NCBI GenBank assembly: GCA_029262375.1
Contig: JAJCZM010000047.1
Location: forward strand, 1-46,407
DNA length: 46,407 bases
From: Deltaproteobacteria bacterium
Lineage (GTDB): Bacteria; Desulfobacterota; Binatia; UBA1149; SPBQ01
Reading direction: 5' to 3'
The notes under the pieces were generated by a model that ran no database searches, was not told the origin of the DNA, and saw only the letters and a program-made list of their open reading frames with translations. A program made the translations under genes and the position numbers. This document shows positions 7,842-16,854 of this stretch, one piece after another (position 1 is the first letter of the stretch; each line of letters opens with the position of its first letter).

Positions 7842-10800
7842 TGTCGCCGCCGGATGCAGCAGCGGCGCGCGACCCGCGCGGCGCCGGGTCGCGCGCCCGT
7901 CGCTTTTTCAAAGGCGCGGTCGTCGTCGGCGCAGTGATCGTCTTTCTTGCGGTCGGTCTCATTGCGGGCGGCATTGCGTACCTGAGCACCGACGCCGGTG
8001 CGACGCGTGTAGCGGCCTTTGCCGTCGATGCCGTTCGCGACGCGCAACTCGGTCGCTTGGAACTCGACGAGTTCGACATCGAACTTCCTGCGACGCTTCG
8101 CGCCGCGCGCGTCACGATCACCGGCGACAACGGACCATGGTTACAGATTGCAAATCCGGAGGTCCGGTTGGGGCTTGCCGCATTGGCTGCGGGTAATCTG
8201 AGGTTCGAAAGGTTGTTCGCGACGGCTCTCGAACTCGGGGGCATCCCGCAGTCGACGGATGACACGGAATCGGACTTCCCTCGCGCCTATATTCTCGATG
8301 AACTCGTTGTCGAACAGCTTTCGATAGACGAGCGGCTCATCGGCCTGACTTCCGACGCGGCAATCGCGCAGCCGCGATACGTCGGTCCGATCAAACTCGA
8401 CGCTGCTATCGTTGTGAGACCCGGCTCGGGCGCCTTCTATGTTGACGGTGCAATCGAGTTCGCGGCAATCGAGACGAGCGGTGACGATGGGCAGGCGTGG
8501 GTGGTCGGGCCCGGCAGTTTGCGTATTGACGTAGCAGGTCGGCCATCCGCAGTATCCGGCTCCGCGACCCTCGTCGTGCAACGCGCTCGGTTCGGTGACA
8601 CGCAGTTCGAAGACGCGAACGTTCGACTTCACTTGGAGCCGAAGCGAGTCGGAACCGTCGTCGCGGTGGAGGCGGATGGCGCACTCTCGGGGCTACCGGA
8701 GCCTCTACAGTTCCTGTTCGCCGAGCGTTTGACGGCGGCGGGCCGTGCGCTCATTGGCGGCGACGGGCAGCCGATCGGGGATGTCACTGTGGAGATCGAC
8801 GGCGGCGCCGGCCTTCGTGTGCGATCCGAGTTGCGCCGCGAATCCGACGACGGTTGGGCGGGGCGCGTCACCATGGAGGGTGAAGAGGTTCGATGGCCGG
8901 ATTCGGCCGGGCAACTTACCGAACCGTTGGGACCGCGCTTTAAGTTCGTCGCCGACGTAGCACTCCACCCCGGCAAGAGCGTGGCTGCTCCGAAGTTCGA
9001 TCTGGATTTCGGTCCGCTCACGGCATCGGGAGATGCAGGGTATTTGCTCGAGGACGGTGCGCTGTTCGCGGACGTCGAAGGAGTGTTTGACGACCTGAAT
9101 TTGCTCGCCGAGGTCGCGGGTCGCGATCTCGAGGGGCGGCTGGACTTTACCGTTGTTGCATCTGGAACCAGCGAGGCGGCGGTCGTCGCAGTGACGGCGC
9201 GCACGGATGATTTGAAGCTCGAAAATACGACGCTCGATGCCGTCGAGATTGCGGCGAACATCACAGGGCTTCCCCGTGGCCCCATCGTGGCTCTGACGAC
9301 GACGAAGATAGGCAACGCCACAACGACACTCGACGGCGTCGTCCGCATCGACGTAGCGAATGATCGAACGATGACGTTCGAAGGCGACGCGAAGCAGGGA
9401 AGCGACAACCGAGCGCGCTTTTCAGGCCGACTGCTGGCCGACGGTCGAGTTCAGCGCGCCCGCATCGATGCCGCCATTGCGAGACTCGCCGATCTGGGTG
9501 CGTTGGTAGGGATGGATATCAGGGGGCGCGTCGATGCGGACCTTCGCCTCGGCGCCGACGGGATCGTGGGGACGGCCGAGGCCGAAGGGCTGTATCTCGC
9601 CGCGGCCGACTTACTGGTCGGGCAGCTGAGTGTCGGCGCGCTCGCCGACACTCCGTCAGGGGTCGTCGCGACGGTCGAAGGTCTTCGCTATCGCGGCATC
9701 ACGATGGACAGTGCCGTCGTCGAAGCCGCGCCGTCGCGCTCGAACCGTGAGTGGAACATCAAGGCGAAATTGCATGACGAGCACGGAGCCGTCGACGTGT
9801 ACGCTGCGATGCGGGCGGGAAATGCAGAGCACGGTTTCGCCGCGACTCTCTCAGAACTGTCAGGTAGCGCACTCGGTCACGAAGTGTCGTTGGTCGAGCC
9901 GGTTGTGTTCGCGTCGAGCGCCAACGGCGCAGCAAACGTCGGCGGGCGCATCGCGGTGGGCGCGGGACATTTGGACTTGGATTGGCACCTGCGAACCGGT
10001 GGCTCGTTCGGCGAGATCCGTGCCGACCGATTTCCGCTCGCTTACATCGCGCCGCTGGTGGACGAGACGCTTTGGCTCGAAGGCATTGTCGCCGCAGATA
10101 TCGTGGTACCGGATCCGGCCCGTGCTGATGCCGCCGCGCCGTCAATCGAACTGAAGGTGCGTGGAGCGCGCGCTGCCGAAACGGGGCTCGCTGATACGTT
10201 TCCGGGATTTGATCTGATCGCGACGGCGCGCGAGCGCGAGCGCGACAACGACGTCACATTCGACGTGGTGTTGACGGACCCGTCCGCCGAACGGTTGCAG
10301 CTCGAGGGGACCGTGAGTACGCAGGCATCTGCCACACCGTTCGGCGGTATCCATGACGGCAGCGTCATTGCTGCGTCGCTAACCGGGGCAGTCGGCCCAC
10401 GTGCGATTGCGGAACTCGCGGCGCTCTTCGATGCGCGGCTGACGGCTCGCCTTACCGCCGACATGAAGATTACCGGACCCGTCGGCGACCCGTCGATGAA
10501 CGGTCGTTTACAGGTCTCACAGGGGCGTTATGAAGACAGCACGACCGGCGCGGTTTTGCGCGATCTGGCCGTCCTCATAGCGTCCGACGGCACCGAGCGC
10601 GCGCGCATCGATGTTACCGCGCGCGACGAGGACGAGGGCCGACTTGTGGGACGCGGGACTGTCGATCTCAGTGCGGGAATCGCGCGACCGTCTGCAAAGG
10701 CTAGATTGGAGTTGGCCTCCATGCATGTCGTGCAACTCGATGAGGCGACGGCACGCGTCAGCGGAGTGTTGGACTTCGACGCCGACGCGGACGCCGCGCG

Positions 10801-11668
10801 GCTTTCAGGCACCTTGCGCACCGACAAGCTCTCGGTAGAGATCCCCAAGCGACTGCCGGTCGAAATTACCGAACTGGCCGTGATCGAAGACAACGCCGCC
10901 TTGCTCGGGCGTGACGCCCGTAAGACGGCGGAGGAACCTGCAGGACCGATCGTCGATCTCGATGTGGTCGTCGAAGTGCCAGGACCGGCATTCGTGCGAT
11001 CCAAGGAAATGAAGACCGAGTGGCGTGGCAGGATCAAGCTTGGCGGCACTTCAGTCGTGCCGGCGGTTGGAGGCGGACTCGAACTCATGCGCGGCGATTT
11101 CAAGGCGCTCGGCGTTCGGATCGTCGCGAGCGAGGGGAGGTTGCGTTTCGATCCGTCGCCGGACGCACGCCATACCATCGATCTGCGCGGTCAGATCAAA
11201 CGCGATGCGATCGACGTAACAGTCATCATCGCAGGCCCGTTGAGCAAGCTCGCCGTACGACTCGAGTCGCAACCGCCTCTACCCGAAGACGAGATTGTCG
11301 CGTTCATACTGTTTGGATCGAGCGTGTCCACGCTGACCCCGCTGCAGGCGGTTCAGTTGGCGGCCGCCGTGGCATCGCTCGCCAGTCCGCGAAGTGCGTC
11401 CGATCCACTCGCGTGGTTTCGTGATTCCACCGGCCTCGATCGCATCGACATTCTCAGCCGGTCGGCTCCGGAGGATCAGTCGCAATACATGCTCAGTGCG
11501 GGGAAATACGTGCGCGAGGGGGTCTTCGTCAGCGTAGCGCAGCCGCTTGGTCTGGGGGCGAGCGAAGTTGCGGTGGAGTTGGAGGTGACCGACCATCTCA
11601 CTGTGAAGAGCTCGGTCGGCGCCGATTCGAGAGGAAGTGTCGGTGCGGCTTGGACTCTCGACTACTGA
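7841..11668 (+). CDS. tamB: TamB-like translocation/assembly module protein
   Basis: This 1275-residue AsmA/TamB-superfamily protein is close to the usual TamB length (E. coli 1259). A single N-terminal membrane anchor (about 23-48, VVVGAVIVFLAVGLIAGG) is followed by a long beta-rich periplasmic region. It has the alternating hydrophobic/polar repeats expected of a beta-taco lipid groove. The C-terminal DUF490 region is clear: VSQGRYEDSTTGAVLRDLAV, then PVVGGGLELMRGDF-like and GRLRFDP strands, then PPLPEDEIVAFILFGSS, and an end ...SVGAAWTLDY. It forms an envelope-spanning bridge with TamA, encoded immediately upstream. The 3' end overlaps the convergent small gene by seven bases. Confidence 0.93.
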   Translation: MSPPDAAAARDPRGAGSRARRFFKGAVVVGAVIVFLAVGLIAGGIAYLSTDAGATRVAAFAVDAVRDAQLGRLELDEFDIELPATLRAARVTITGDNGPWLQIANPEVRLGLAALAAGNLRFERLFATALELGGIPQSTDDTESDFPRAYILDELVVEQLSIDERLIGLTSDAAIAQPRYVGPIKLDAAIVVRPGSGAFYVDGAIEFAAIETSGDDGQAWVVGPGSLRIDVAGRPSAVSGSATLVVQRARFGDTQFEDANVRLHLEPKRVGTVVAVEADGALSGLPEPLQFLFAERLTAAGRALIGGDGQPIGDVTVEIDGGAGLRVRSELRRESDDGWAGRVTMEGEEVRWPDSAGQLTEPLGPRFKFVADVALHPGKSVAAPKFDLDFGPLTASGDAGYLLEDGALFADVEGVFDDLNLLAEVAGRDLEGRLDFTVVASGTSEAAVVAVTARTDDLKLENTTLDAVEIAANITGLPRGPIVALTTTKIGNATTTLDGVVRIDVANDRTMTFEGDAKQGSDNRARFSGRLLADGRVQRARIDAAIARLADLGALVGMDIRGRVDADLRLGADGIVGTAEAEGLYLAAADLLVGQLSVGALADTPSGVVATVEGLRYRGITMDSAVVEAAPSRSNREWNIKAKLHDEHGAVDVYAAMRAGNAEHGFAATLSELSGSALGHEVSLVEPVVFASSANGAANVGGRIAVGAGHLDLDWHLRTGGSFGEIRADRFPLAYIAPLVDETLWLEGIVAADIVVPDPARADAAAPSIELKVRGARAAETGLADTFPGFDLIATARERERDNDVTFDVVLTDPSAERLQLEGTVSTQASATPFGGIHDGSVIAASLTGAVGPRAIAELAALFDARLTARLTADMKITGPVGDPSMNGRLQVSQGRYEDSTTGAVLRDLAVLIASDGTERARIDVTARDEDEGRLVGRGTVDLSAGIARPSAKARLELASMHVVQLDEATARVSGVLDFDADADAARLSGTLRTDKLSVEIPKRLPVEITELAVIEDNAALLGRDARKTAEEPAGPIVDLDVVVEVPGPAFVRSKEMKTEWRGRIKLGGTSVVPAVGGGLELMRGDFKALGVRIVASEGRLRFDPSPDARHTIDLRGQIKRDAIDVTVIIAGPLSKLAVRLESQPPLPEDEIVAFILFGSSVSTLTPLQAVQLAAAVASLASPRSASDPLAWFRDSTGLDRIDILSRSAPEDQSQYMLSAGKYVREGVFVSVAQPLGLGASEVAVELEVTDHLTVKSSVGADSRGSVGAAWTLDY

Positions 11669-12192
11669 CGCCGTTGCGTGATCGTGCGTGTGCCTTCGCC
11701 GATCGAAAAACTGATCTCGACCAATTTGTCGGACTGCGGTCGCGGCGCAACGGACACGGTGACTTCGCGCGCGGCTTTGTCGGCCGGAGCGAGCAAAAAA
11801 TTGGCGTAGCGGGCGAGTGGCTGGGTGGTTCCCGTATCGAACTCGATGGTTCCGTGTGTTGGTTCCAGCGGGCGTCGCCTCGCATTGCTCAGGTGCACTT
11901 CGATCGTGTCTCCCTTTTGCACGAGCTCTACGTGCAGACGACCGACCATCCCGAGTTGTCCGCCGTGGTGCGGTGTATGGTCGGCATGCGCCAGGACTCG
12001 CGCGGGGGCGCCGTCGTCCGCACCCTGATGCGCGGCGTGGGGTGCGGAAGTTGATGTTGCGTGCTCGTGTCCTTCGCCGGCGCTGAAGTGCACGATCGGC
12101 AACGCCGCCAGAGCGAGTCCGACCAGCAGGGCCCACCATGCCGGTGCTTGCAGTTCGTTCTCGCCACTCATGCTTGGGAGCGTAGAAGGCAT
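11662..12192 (-). CDS. Membrane-anchored His-rich protein, possible metal-associated
   Basis: A 176-residue protein with one N-terminal transmembrane segment (WWALLVGLALAALPIVHF). A His-rich stretch follows (EGHEHATS, APHAAHQG, LAHADHTPHHGG), then a beta-rich C-terminal domain beginning GQLGMVGRLHVELVQKGD. The HHGGQ...HVELV arrangement resembles small periplasmic proteins found beside heavy-metal efflux systems. I infer metal binding from the histidines only. No efflux gene is adjacent. The start could also be ATG at 12171, and neither has a good ribosome-binding site. The stop overlaps the end of tamB by seven bases in convergent orientation. Confidence 0.6.
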   Translation of the reverse strand: MPSTLPSMSGENELQAPAWWALLVGLALAALPIVHFSAGEGHEHATSTSAPHAAHQGADDGAPARVLAHADHTPHHGGQLGMVGRLHVELVQKGDTIEVHLSNARRRPLEPTHGTIEFDTGTTQPLARYANFLLAPADKAAREVTVSVAPRPQSDKLVEISFSIGEGTRTITQRRQ

Positions 12193-12288
12193 AGGGCAAC
12201 TATCATAGCGTGTTCCGCATGCTTGGACTGAACTTCCCGACTTCCGGACTTGCCAACCTTCGAACCTGCAAACCGCGGCGTTTACCGC

Positions 12289-12687
12289 CTAGACCGTTTC
12301 TCCCGATCTTTTCAGGGCGATTGTGACGCCCACAACGAACAGTGCCGCGCCGTATACACCCGGCAGATCTACGAGCCACTGTTCGGGAGGGAGACGGCCG
12401 ACAGCGGTATCGACCACGTGTACGAGCGCGTGTGTCACGTTCCACGCGGTCACGCCGATCATGACGGGCATTCGATAGGAAGGCACGACCGCGGCCATGG
12501 CGAGTGCTACGCCCATGATGGTGAATACACAGCCGATGTCGCGAATGAAGTGCTCGTTCGGTGGCCCGGTCGCAGGGACGTTCGCCGGCAGATTGTGGTA
12601 CCAGTGAATCGGATCGACGAGCATCCACAAGCCGATAGCTAGGTTGCCGACCGCAAACAGACCCAGGATCACTTTCCAATTGTTCAT
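12289..12687 (-). CDS. Small four-helix membrane protein, function unknown
   Basis: A 132-residue integral membrane protein with four predicted helices: WKVILGLFAVGNLAIGLWML, FTIMGVALAMAAVV, VMIGVTAWNVTHALVHVV and YGAALFVVGVTIAL. The start is ATG at 12687, because AAGGAG stands nine bases upstream; the longer frame to 12789 lacks such support. Conserved-looking features are DPIHWYHNLP after helix 1 and the W-N-x-x-H-A-L-x-H pattern in helix 3. This is reminiscent of small bacterial membrane proteins of the DUF4345/DoxX-like size class. I cannot assign a family or a role. It is divergent from the SDR gene, with 176 bp between. Confidence 0.65.
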   Translation of the reverse strand: MNNWKVILGLFAVGNLAIGLWMLVDPIHWYHNLPANVPATGPPNEHFIRDIGCVFTIMGVALAMAAVVPSYRMPVMIGVTAWNVTHALVHVVDTAVGRLPPEQWLVDLPGVYGAALFVVGVTIALKRSGETV

Positions 12688-12863
12688 AGCGTCGTCTCCT
12701 TCGTCATCGTGAGAACGAATGCCGGCGTATCCTGTGCCGCGCTCGAGCCTAAGGGAAGGGGGGGCGCGCGCGACGGAGCCAATTGGCATCGTCGTCAGGT
12801 ATGGATAACAACTTTGCGTCGTAGCGCGGCCGAGCCGGGCAGGCTTCAGGAGAGTACCGGGAA

Positions 12864-13619
12864 ATGCGAAGACTGGAAGGAAGAACCGCTGTCATCACGG
12901 GTGCCGCATCGGGCATCGGCAAGGCCATCGCGGAACGATTTGCCGAAGAAGGCGCAAACATGTTGATCACCGATGTGACGGCGGATGCGCTCGAGTCCGT
13001 CGCCGCGGCGCTTCGTGACGGTGGGACCGAGGTCGAAGCGCGCGTATCGGACGTCAGCGACCCTGCATCGGTAGAACAGACCATCAACGAAGCCGTATCG
13101 CGTTTCGGCAAAATAGACGCGTTGTGCAACGTCGCCGGAATCTTGCGCTGGGACAACACGCACGAGATCGACCTCGATGGTTGGAACCGCGTATTGGCCG
13201 TGAACCTGACCGGTACCATGCTCATGTGCCGCTACTCGCTCCCGCATCTCATCGAGAGCAAAGGGGCGATCGTGAACATGGCGTCTACCGCCGCGCTGGC
13301 CGCCCAGCCCTTTGGCGCCGCCTATGCCGCCTCGAAGGCCGGAGTCGTAGCACTGACGCGCAACATTGCGCTCGACTACGGCGACGTGCCGGTTCGCTGC
13401 AACGCGATCGCACCCGGCTCGATCAACACCGGCATGACCCAACAGGTCGAGTTTCCCGAGGGCGCCAATCTCAAGAACCTCAAGCGGATCATGTCGCTCA
13501 AGGGCTTCGGCTTCGCGGGGCCGGAAAAAATTGCGAGCGTTGCTGCGATGCTCGTCTCCGACGACGGCTCGCACATCACGGGCGAAGTGATTCGCGTTGA
13601 CGGCGGTACGATTGTCTAG
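12864..13619 (+). CDS. Short-chain dehydrogenase/reductase
   Basis: A 251-residue classical SDR, the usual length for the family. The nucleotide-binding motif TGAASGIG is at 12-19, with acidic D37 after the second strand (LITDV) suggesting NAD(H) preference. NVAG replaces the more common NNAG at 89-92. The active site has N114 (VNLTG), S141 (NMASTA), Y154 and K158 (YAASK). The C-terminal DGSHITGEVIRVDGG is typical of FabG-like and alcohol-dehydrogenase SDRs. Likely substrates are a hydroxyacyl or cyclic alcohol, which the sequence does not decide. The start ATG has GGAGAG about nine bases upstream. The stop codon sits in a hairpin shared with the convergent DUF5666 gene. Confidence 0.9.
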   Translation: MRRLEGRTAVITGAASGIGKAIAERFAEEGANMLITDVTADALESVAAALRDGGTEVEARVSDVSDPASVEQTINEAVSRFGKIDALCNVAGILRWDNTHEIDLDGWNRVLAVNLTGTMLMCRYSLPHLIESKGAIVNMASTAALAAQPFGAAYAASKAGVVALTRNIALDYGDVPVRCNAIAPGSINTGMTQQVEFPEGANLKNLKRIMSLKGFGFAGPEKIASVAAMLVSDDGSHITGEVIRVDGGTIV

Positions 13620-13635
13620 GCGTCTGGGCGCCTAG
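13616..13635. terminator. Hairpin built on two convergent stop codons
   Basis: CTAGGCG at 13616-13622 and its inverted copy CGCCTAG at 13629-13635 enclose six bases. Each arm contains one of the two TAG stop codons, of the SDR gene and the DUF5666 gene. Neither strand has a T tract after it, so a true terminator function is uncertain. Confidence 0.4.
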
Positions 13636-14630
13636 TCGTCCTCCTCGAACTTGACCTTGCTGGCCAGCAACGTCCCGTCGAGGCCGAAGGTGCCTTTCAC
13701 CTCTACTTCCGCATTCACGATCAGGTCGGCGGGGGTGCCGTCGTCATACTCCGTCGCAGCCGACGTGACGACGTTCTGAGTACCGTTCAGAACGAACTGC
13801 GTGGGTGACACGATCTGGGTCACGAAGCCTTTGATCTCGGCGTCTTCGCCCTCTTCGCCGCCGGAACTGCCGTCTTCGACTTCGACCTCAACCGCTATGA
13901 GGAGTCCTCCGACGGGCGCGGTGAAGGCTTCTACTTCGACGAATAGACCGTTCGCCAGCCCGGTCGGTGGAGCGTCTTCGATGTCGGCTGTGCTGTAGTC
14001 GATCTGCAGCATTCCGATGAAGAAGGTTTCGGCAACCAGATCGATCTGCGCGATCGTCCCTTCGATCTCGAAGATCGTAGATGCCGGTTGGAACTCGACC
14101 CTGGTTGCCAAGACGATGCCTGCCGCATCGACGAATCCGCTGACTTCTACGATGTCGCCGGGTGCCGCGGTGGCCAGCGTAATTCCCTCGAACACCGTGC
14201 CGGCGTTGGTTCGTGCTGTTTGGGCGAGAACCTGCACCGTCCTGCTCCCGACATCGACCGCCTCGATCGGTCCGCGCAATACGTTGTCGAAGTCGACGCT
14301 CTCCGCGACGCCGGTACCGGTCGTCGAGTTGCGCTGTCCGCGCACGGTGACGAGCATGCCCAGGCGGAGATCGGACGCTGAGGCGGGCGCGCCGTTGAGC
14401 ACGACCGTTGCGCCATCTACGTCGAACTCGATGTCGTTGACGATGATGCTGCCGAAACCGGTAATCGGTCCGAACGTGACGCCGGTACCCGAAATGCCTC
14501 CATCGAAGCCACCACCGCCGCACGATGCGAGCAGTTGCACTGCGGTCAGAATCGCCAACGCCGCGACCGCTAGCAGTGCGCGCGCGCGGGTCGGCCTCTC
14601 TCTATGCGCCGTCAGGTTATTCAGGTTCAT
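13632..14630 (-). CDS. DUF5666-containing lipoprotein
   Basis: A 332-residue exported lipoprotein with lipobox LLASC followed by GGGGFDGGISGTG. The mature part is a series of OB-like DUF5666 repeats. Recurring elements are a GPITGFGSIIVND opening, VDG-type turns, LRLGMLVTVRGQ, and VEVEAFTAP / VEVKGTF strands. It is rich in Val, Glu, Asp and Gly and ends in an acidic tail. The function of DUF5666 proteins is not known to me; it is probably a surface or periplasmic binding module. The start may be ATG at 14630, 14639 or 14666. I chose the one with the shortest overlap with the upstream DUF6502 gene. The two overlap by at least 14 bases and are surely cotranscribed. Confidence 0.8.
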   Translation of the reverse strand: MNLNNLTAHRERPTRARALLAVAALAILTAVQLLASCGGGGFDGGISGTGVTFGPITGFGSIIVNDIEFDVDGATVVLNGAPASASDLRLGMLVTVRGQRNSTTGTGVAESVDFDNVLRGPIEAVDVGSRTVQVLAQTARTNAGTVFEGITLATAAPGDIVEVSGFVDAAGIVLATRVEFQPASTIFEIEGTIAQIDLVAETFFIGMLQIDYSTADIEDAPPTGLANGLFVEVEAFTAPVGGLLIAVEVEVEDGSSGGEEGEDAEIKGFVTQIVSPTQFVLNGTQNVVTSAATEYDDGTPADLIVNAEVEVKGTFGLDGTLLASKVKFEEDD

Positions 14631-15516
14631 CCGTTTCATCCGTTGCGTCCGTTTCAGCCGTTGCACTACGGCCCGTTTCCGGCATGTCCATTTCGCGGAC
14701 GTAGACGCCGAGAACCAGGCGTTTTCGTCCGGTGCCTTTCTTCGGATCGGCGGTCGTTCTGTCGTGCCGCCTCATCATGCGATCCATTTGTTCCAGAACG
14801 CGCTGGCCCTTCTCGTTGGCGGCCGTGCGGAGCTGGTCGATGACTTCTTGAGGGAGGTCGTCGTAGACTACCTTGCGTTGGAACGTGGCGTGCTTCGGCG
14901 ACGCTTGTAGGTTGTGGTCGATCGCCGCCGCAAGATCGGCCACGTCCGATCCGAGCATCTCGATCTTCTCGACCTCGCCTTTGGCCGGGATGTAAGCCTG
15001 TGTCAGCAGCCGTACGTGATCGTTTTTTGTCCGCTCGACAACGCCCAGGCGTAAGAGTTCGTCCAGTGCAGCTCTGACCGGCACATCGTTACCGTAGGTT
15101 CGGACCAGCGTCGTGAAAGAAGCCTTCTGATCTTCCTGCTTGCCCTCGAGCGGCAGGCTCAGAGCCCGACCGTTCTTGCCGATGTAGGCGGAGTCGTTCG
15201 TCCAGCCGGCCGTCAGGCGCCTGATGCGGTTGTGTTGCTCTCTTACCGGGGTGTCGTCGGGGCCGTCTTCCGACATGAGGCGTGCGACGTCGCGGCGGGT
15301 GAGACCGGTGACTACCGACACGCGTGAGACGGTGTTCTTTCGACCAGGCAGCGCGAAGTCGTCGCTGGCAATGTCGATGAAGACGCGCTTGGCGATGTCC
15401 GAGAACGTCTTGTACGAGATGCCGTAGCGCAGCAGGATTCGAACGACCGGCCTGAGAAGGCGACGGACGGCAGCGGCCAGCGCGTTCTCTACTTCTGAAT
15501 TCTTCTGAGCGGACAT
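14617..15516 (-). CDS. DUF6502 family protein
   Basis: A 299-residue soluble protein. The N-terminal region LLRPVVRILLRYGISYKTFS, then AKRVFIDIA, GRKNTVSRVSVVTGLTRRDV and a helical C-terminal half, matches what I know of DUF6502. That family appears to have a winged-helix or HTH-like N-terminal region (SRVSVVTGL.R.DV reads like a recognition helix). A later segment LDELLRLGVVERTKNDHVRLLT looks like a second winged-helix wing. The C-terminus is acidic and Thr-rich. I infer a DNA-binding regulator acting on, or with, the overlapping DUF5666 lipoprotein gene; this is not established. Upstream lies a strong bidirectional hairpin separating it from the 224-residue gene. Confidence 0.8.
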   Translation of the reverse strand: MSAQKNSEVENALAAAVRRLLRPVVRILLRYGISYKTFSDIAKRVFIDIASDDFALPGRKNTVSRVSVVTGLTRRDVARLMSEDGPDDTPVREQHNRIRRLTAGWTNDSAYIGKNGRALSLPLEGKQEDQKASFTTLVRTYGNDVPVRAALDELLRLGVVERTKNDHVRLLTQAYIPAKGEVEKIEMLGSDVADLAAAIDHNLQASPKHATFQRKVVYDDLPQEVIDQLRTAANEKGQRVLEQMDRMMRRHDRTTADPKKGTGRKRLVLGVYVREMDMPETGRSATAETDATDETDEPE

Positions 15517-15640
15517 CGATACGTGCTATGGCGATGGCCGGTCGGCACAGCCACGCCATATCACGATCCCTCGTTTCCTGAGTGAGATCAAACGCTATTT
15601 GGGGGAAAATGCCCAAATGCTTGCGATAAAGACCTCAACG

Positions 15641-15681
15641 AGAAACGGCCGGCTATCACAGGGTGACAACCGGCCGTTTCT
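15641..15681. terminator. Strong bidirectional hairpin terminator
   Basis: AGAAACGGCCGG at 15641-15652 pairs perfectly with CCGGCCGTTTCT at 15670-15681. The 17-base loop contains a further small stem (TCAC-agg-GTGA). On the plus strand TTTT follows, and on the minus strand TTTCTCGTT. It lies downstream of the minus-strand gene ending at 15731 and upstream of the DUF6502 gene, so it probably ends the former transcript. Confidence 0.75.
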
Positions 15682-15730
15682 TTTAGCGGGGAGGGGGCTC
15701 CGCTTCGTTCGTGATCGTTAGGCTATATCT

Positions 15731-16405
15731 TCAGGCTACCTGGCCGTACTTACCGTAGTCCGCGTCGTCGAGGCTGACGTGTTCGAAGTCTGCCTCTCCC
15801 GTGTCAGACGCGCCCTGCGAGTCCGAGAGATCGACGTCGCCGTCGATATCGTCGACGACGGCCGCTTTGTACGACTCGTCGTAATCGTCGAGGGGGCTGG
15901 GGAAGGGGCTCCGGCCTACTTGAACCGACTTGGTGTCGCCCGTGACGCGGCGTCTCTCCAGTTCTGAGTCCTTCCAGTCAACCAGGCGGGCACGCAGGCA
16001 GTCGGAATCGATGCCCAGCGTGTCGCAGATGACGCGGAAGGAGAACGGGTAATCCCAGGTATCTTCCAGGATCCACTCTTCGGCCTCGGCCGACATCTTC
16101 CTGTATTTGCGACGCGTGGCTCCCACGTGCTTGTAGAAGCACCGGATTCCATCTTTGAGAACGGCATACATGAGCGACTTTTCGGCGCCCATGCCGTCGT
16201 CGTTTCGCTGCTTATCGAAGTACTGCTCCGGGAGCGTAAGATCCGGGCTGAGATACTCGAGCAGCGAGGGCATCAATATGAAGTTGCCCCCCAGCGGATT
16301 CGGCTCGTTGCGGCGCCGCCGCGAACCGTCGTTTTTTACAGTGGGAGTGGCCTGGTTGGTTTCGGTCGTGGGCTTCGACATGACTGCCAAATGTACAAGA
16401 AGCAT
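15731..16405 (-). CDS. Conserved-looking protein of unknown function
   Basis: A 224-residue soluble protein I do not recognise by name. The N-terminal third is polar and low-complexity. The middle contains an ordered helical segment with AEEWILEDTWDYPFSFRVIC followed by DTLGIDSDCLRARLVDWK. This W-I-x-x-(D/E)...PFSF...C..LGID...LR pattern reads like a small HTH-like domain found in hypothetical proteins of deltaproteobacterial-type genomes. A KHVGATRRKYRKMS basic patch precedes it. The C-terminus is strongly acidic. The ATG at 16405 has GGAGG four bases upstream; ATG at 16381 is an alternative. A regulator is possible but unproven. Confidence 0.55.
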   Translation of the reverse strand: MLLVHLAVMSKPTTETNQATPTVKNDGSRRRRNEPNPLGGNFILMPSLLEYLSPDLTLPEQYFDKQRNDDGMGAEKSLMYAVLKDGIRCFYKHVGATRRKYRKMSAEAEEWILEDTWDYPFSFRVICDTLGIDSDCLRARLVDWKDSELERRRVTGDTKSVQVGRSPFPSPLDDYDESYKAAVVDDIDGDVDLSDSQGASDTGEADFEHVSLDDADYGKYGQVA

Positions 16406-16854
16406 GCCGCCTCCGAGCCCGCGGTTTTACTCGTCTTTTCGAGCTTGGCTGCCCCTCGTGTGGGCTAAGTCTCAGAGGCCGAGACCACCCTGGACTACGG
16501 TCGTAGGCGGAACAGATAACTGCCGGTTTTCAAGGCCCTTTAGAAACGTTCAAAAAAAGTACTCAAGCGAGTCGCCCCCCCGAGCGAGCTAGGTCCGGCG
16601 GTCTCGGCTGGGCGTGGTCCTAGGGAATTCCCCGCACGCCCAGGTCCATGCAGAAGCGCGAGTGAGGCTTCAGGCCGTGCACGGACGCCAGATTTCGGCT
16701 TTGAGACACACCAAGGCGGGGGCATACGACGACACAATTTAATGCAAAGCATTCTAATTGACAGATGAGTGGCTGGGGGGCTAGTTTGTACCCCCATTCA
16801 ACTTTTAGAATGGACCGGCAAACTCGTAGGGGTATGCAGTCTTTGGGACAGGCG
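16406..16854. other. 449-bp divergent intergenic region upstream of the TetR gene
   Basis: No gene is convincing here. The TetR frame stays open back to 16765 but lacks start signals there. Near the TetR end are a palindrome AATGC-AAA-GCATT (16741-16753), a perfect -35-like TTGACA (16758-16763) and GGGGG-N10-CCCCC (16776-16795). Together these look like the autoregulated control region of the TetR gene, though no good -10 box is visible. Confidence 0.4.
16741..16753. promoter_or_regulatory. Candidate operator palindrome upstream of TetR gene
   Basis: AATGC and GCATT are separated by AAA, giving a perfect 13-bp palindrome five bases before a TTGACA hexamer. The position fits autorepression by the adjacent TetR protein. 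No experimental or comparative support is available. Confidence 0.35.

Noticed and set aside
8629..9408. Minus-strand 259-codon frame inside tamB.
   Set aside because: Ser/Pro/Thr-rich shadow typical of high-GC antisense frames.
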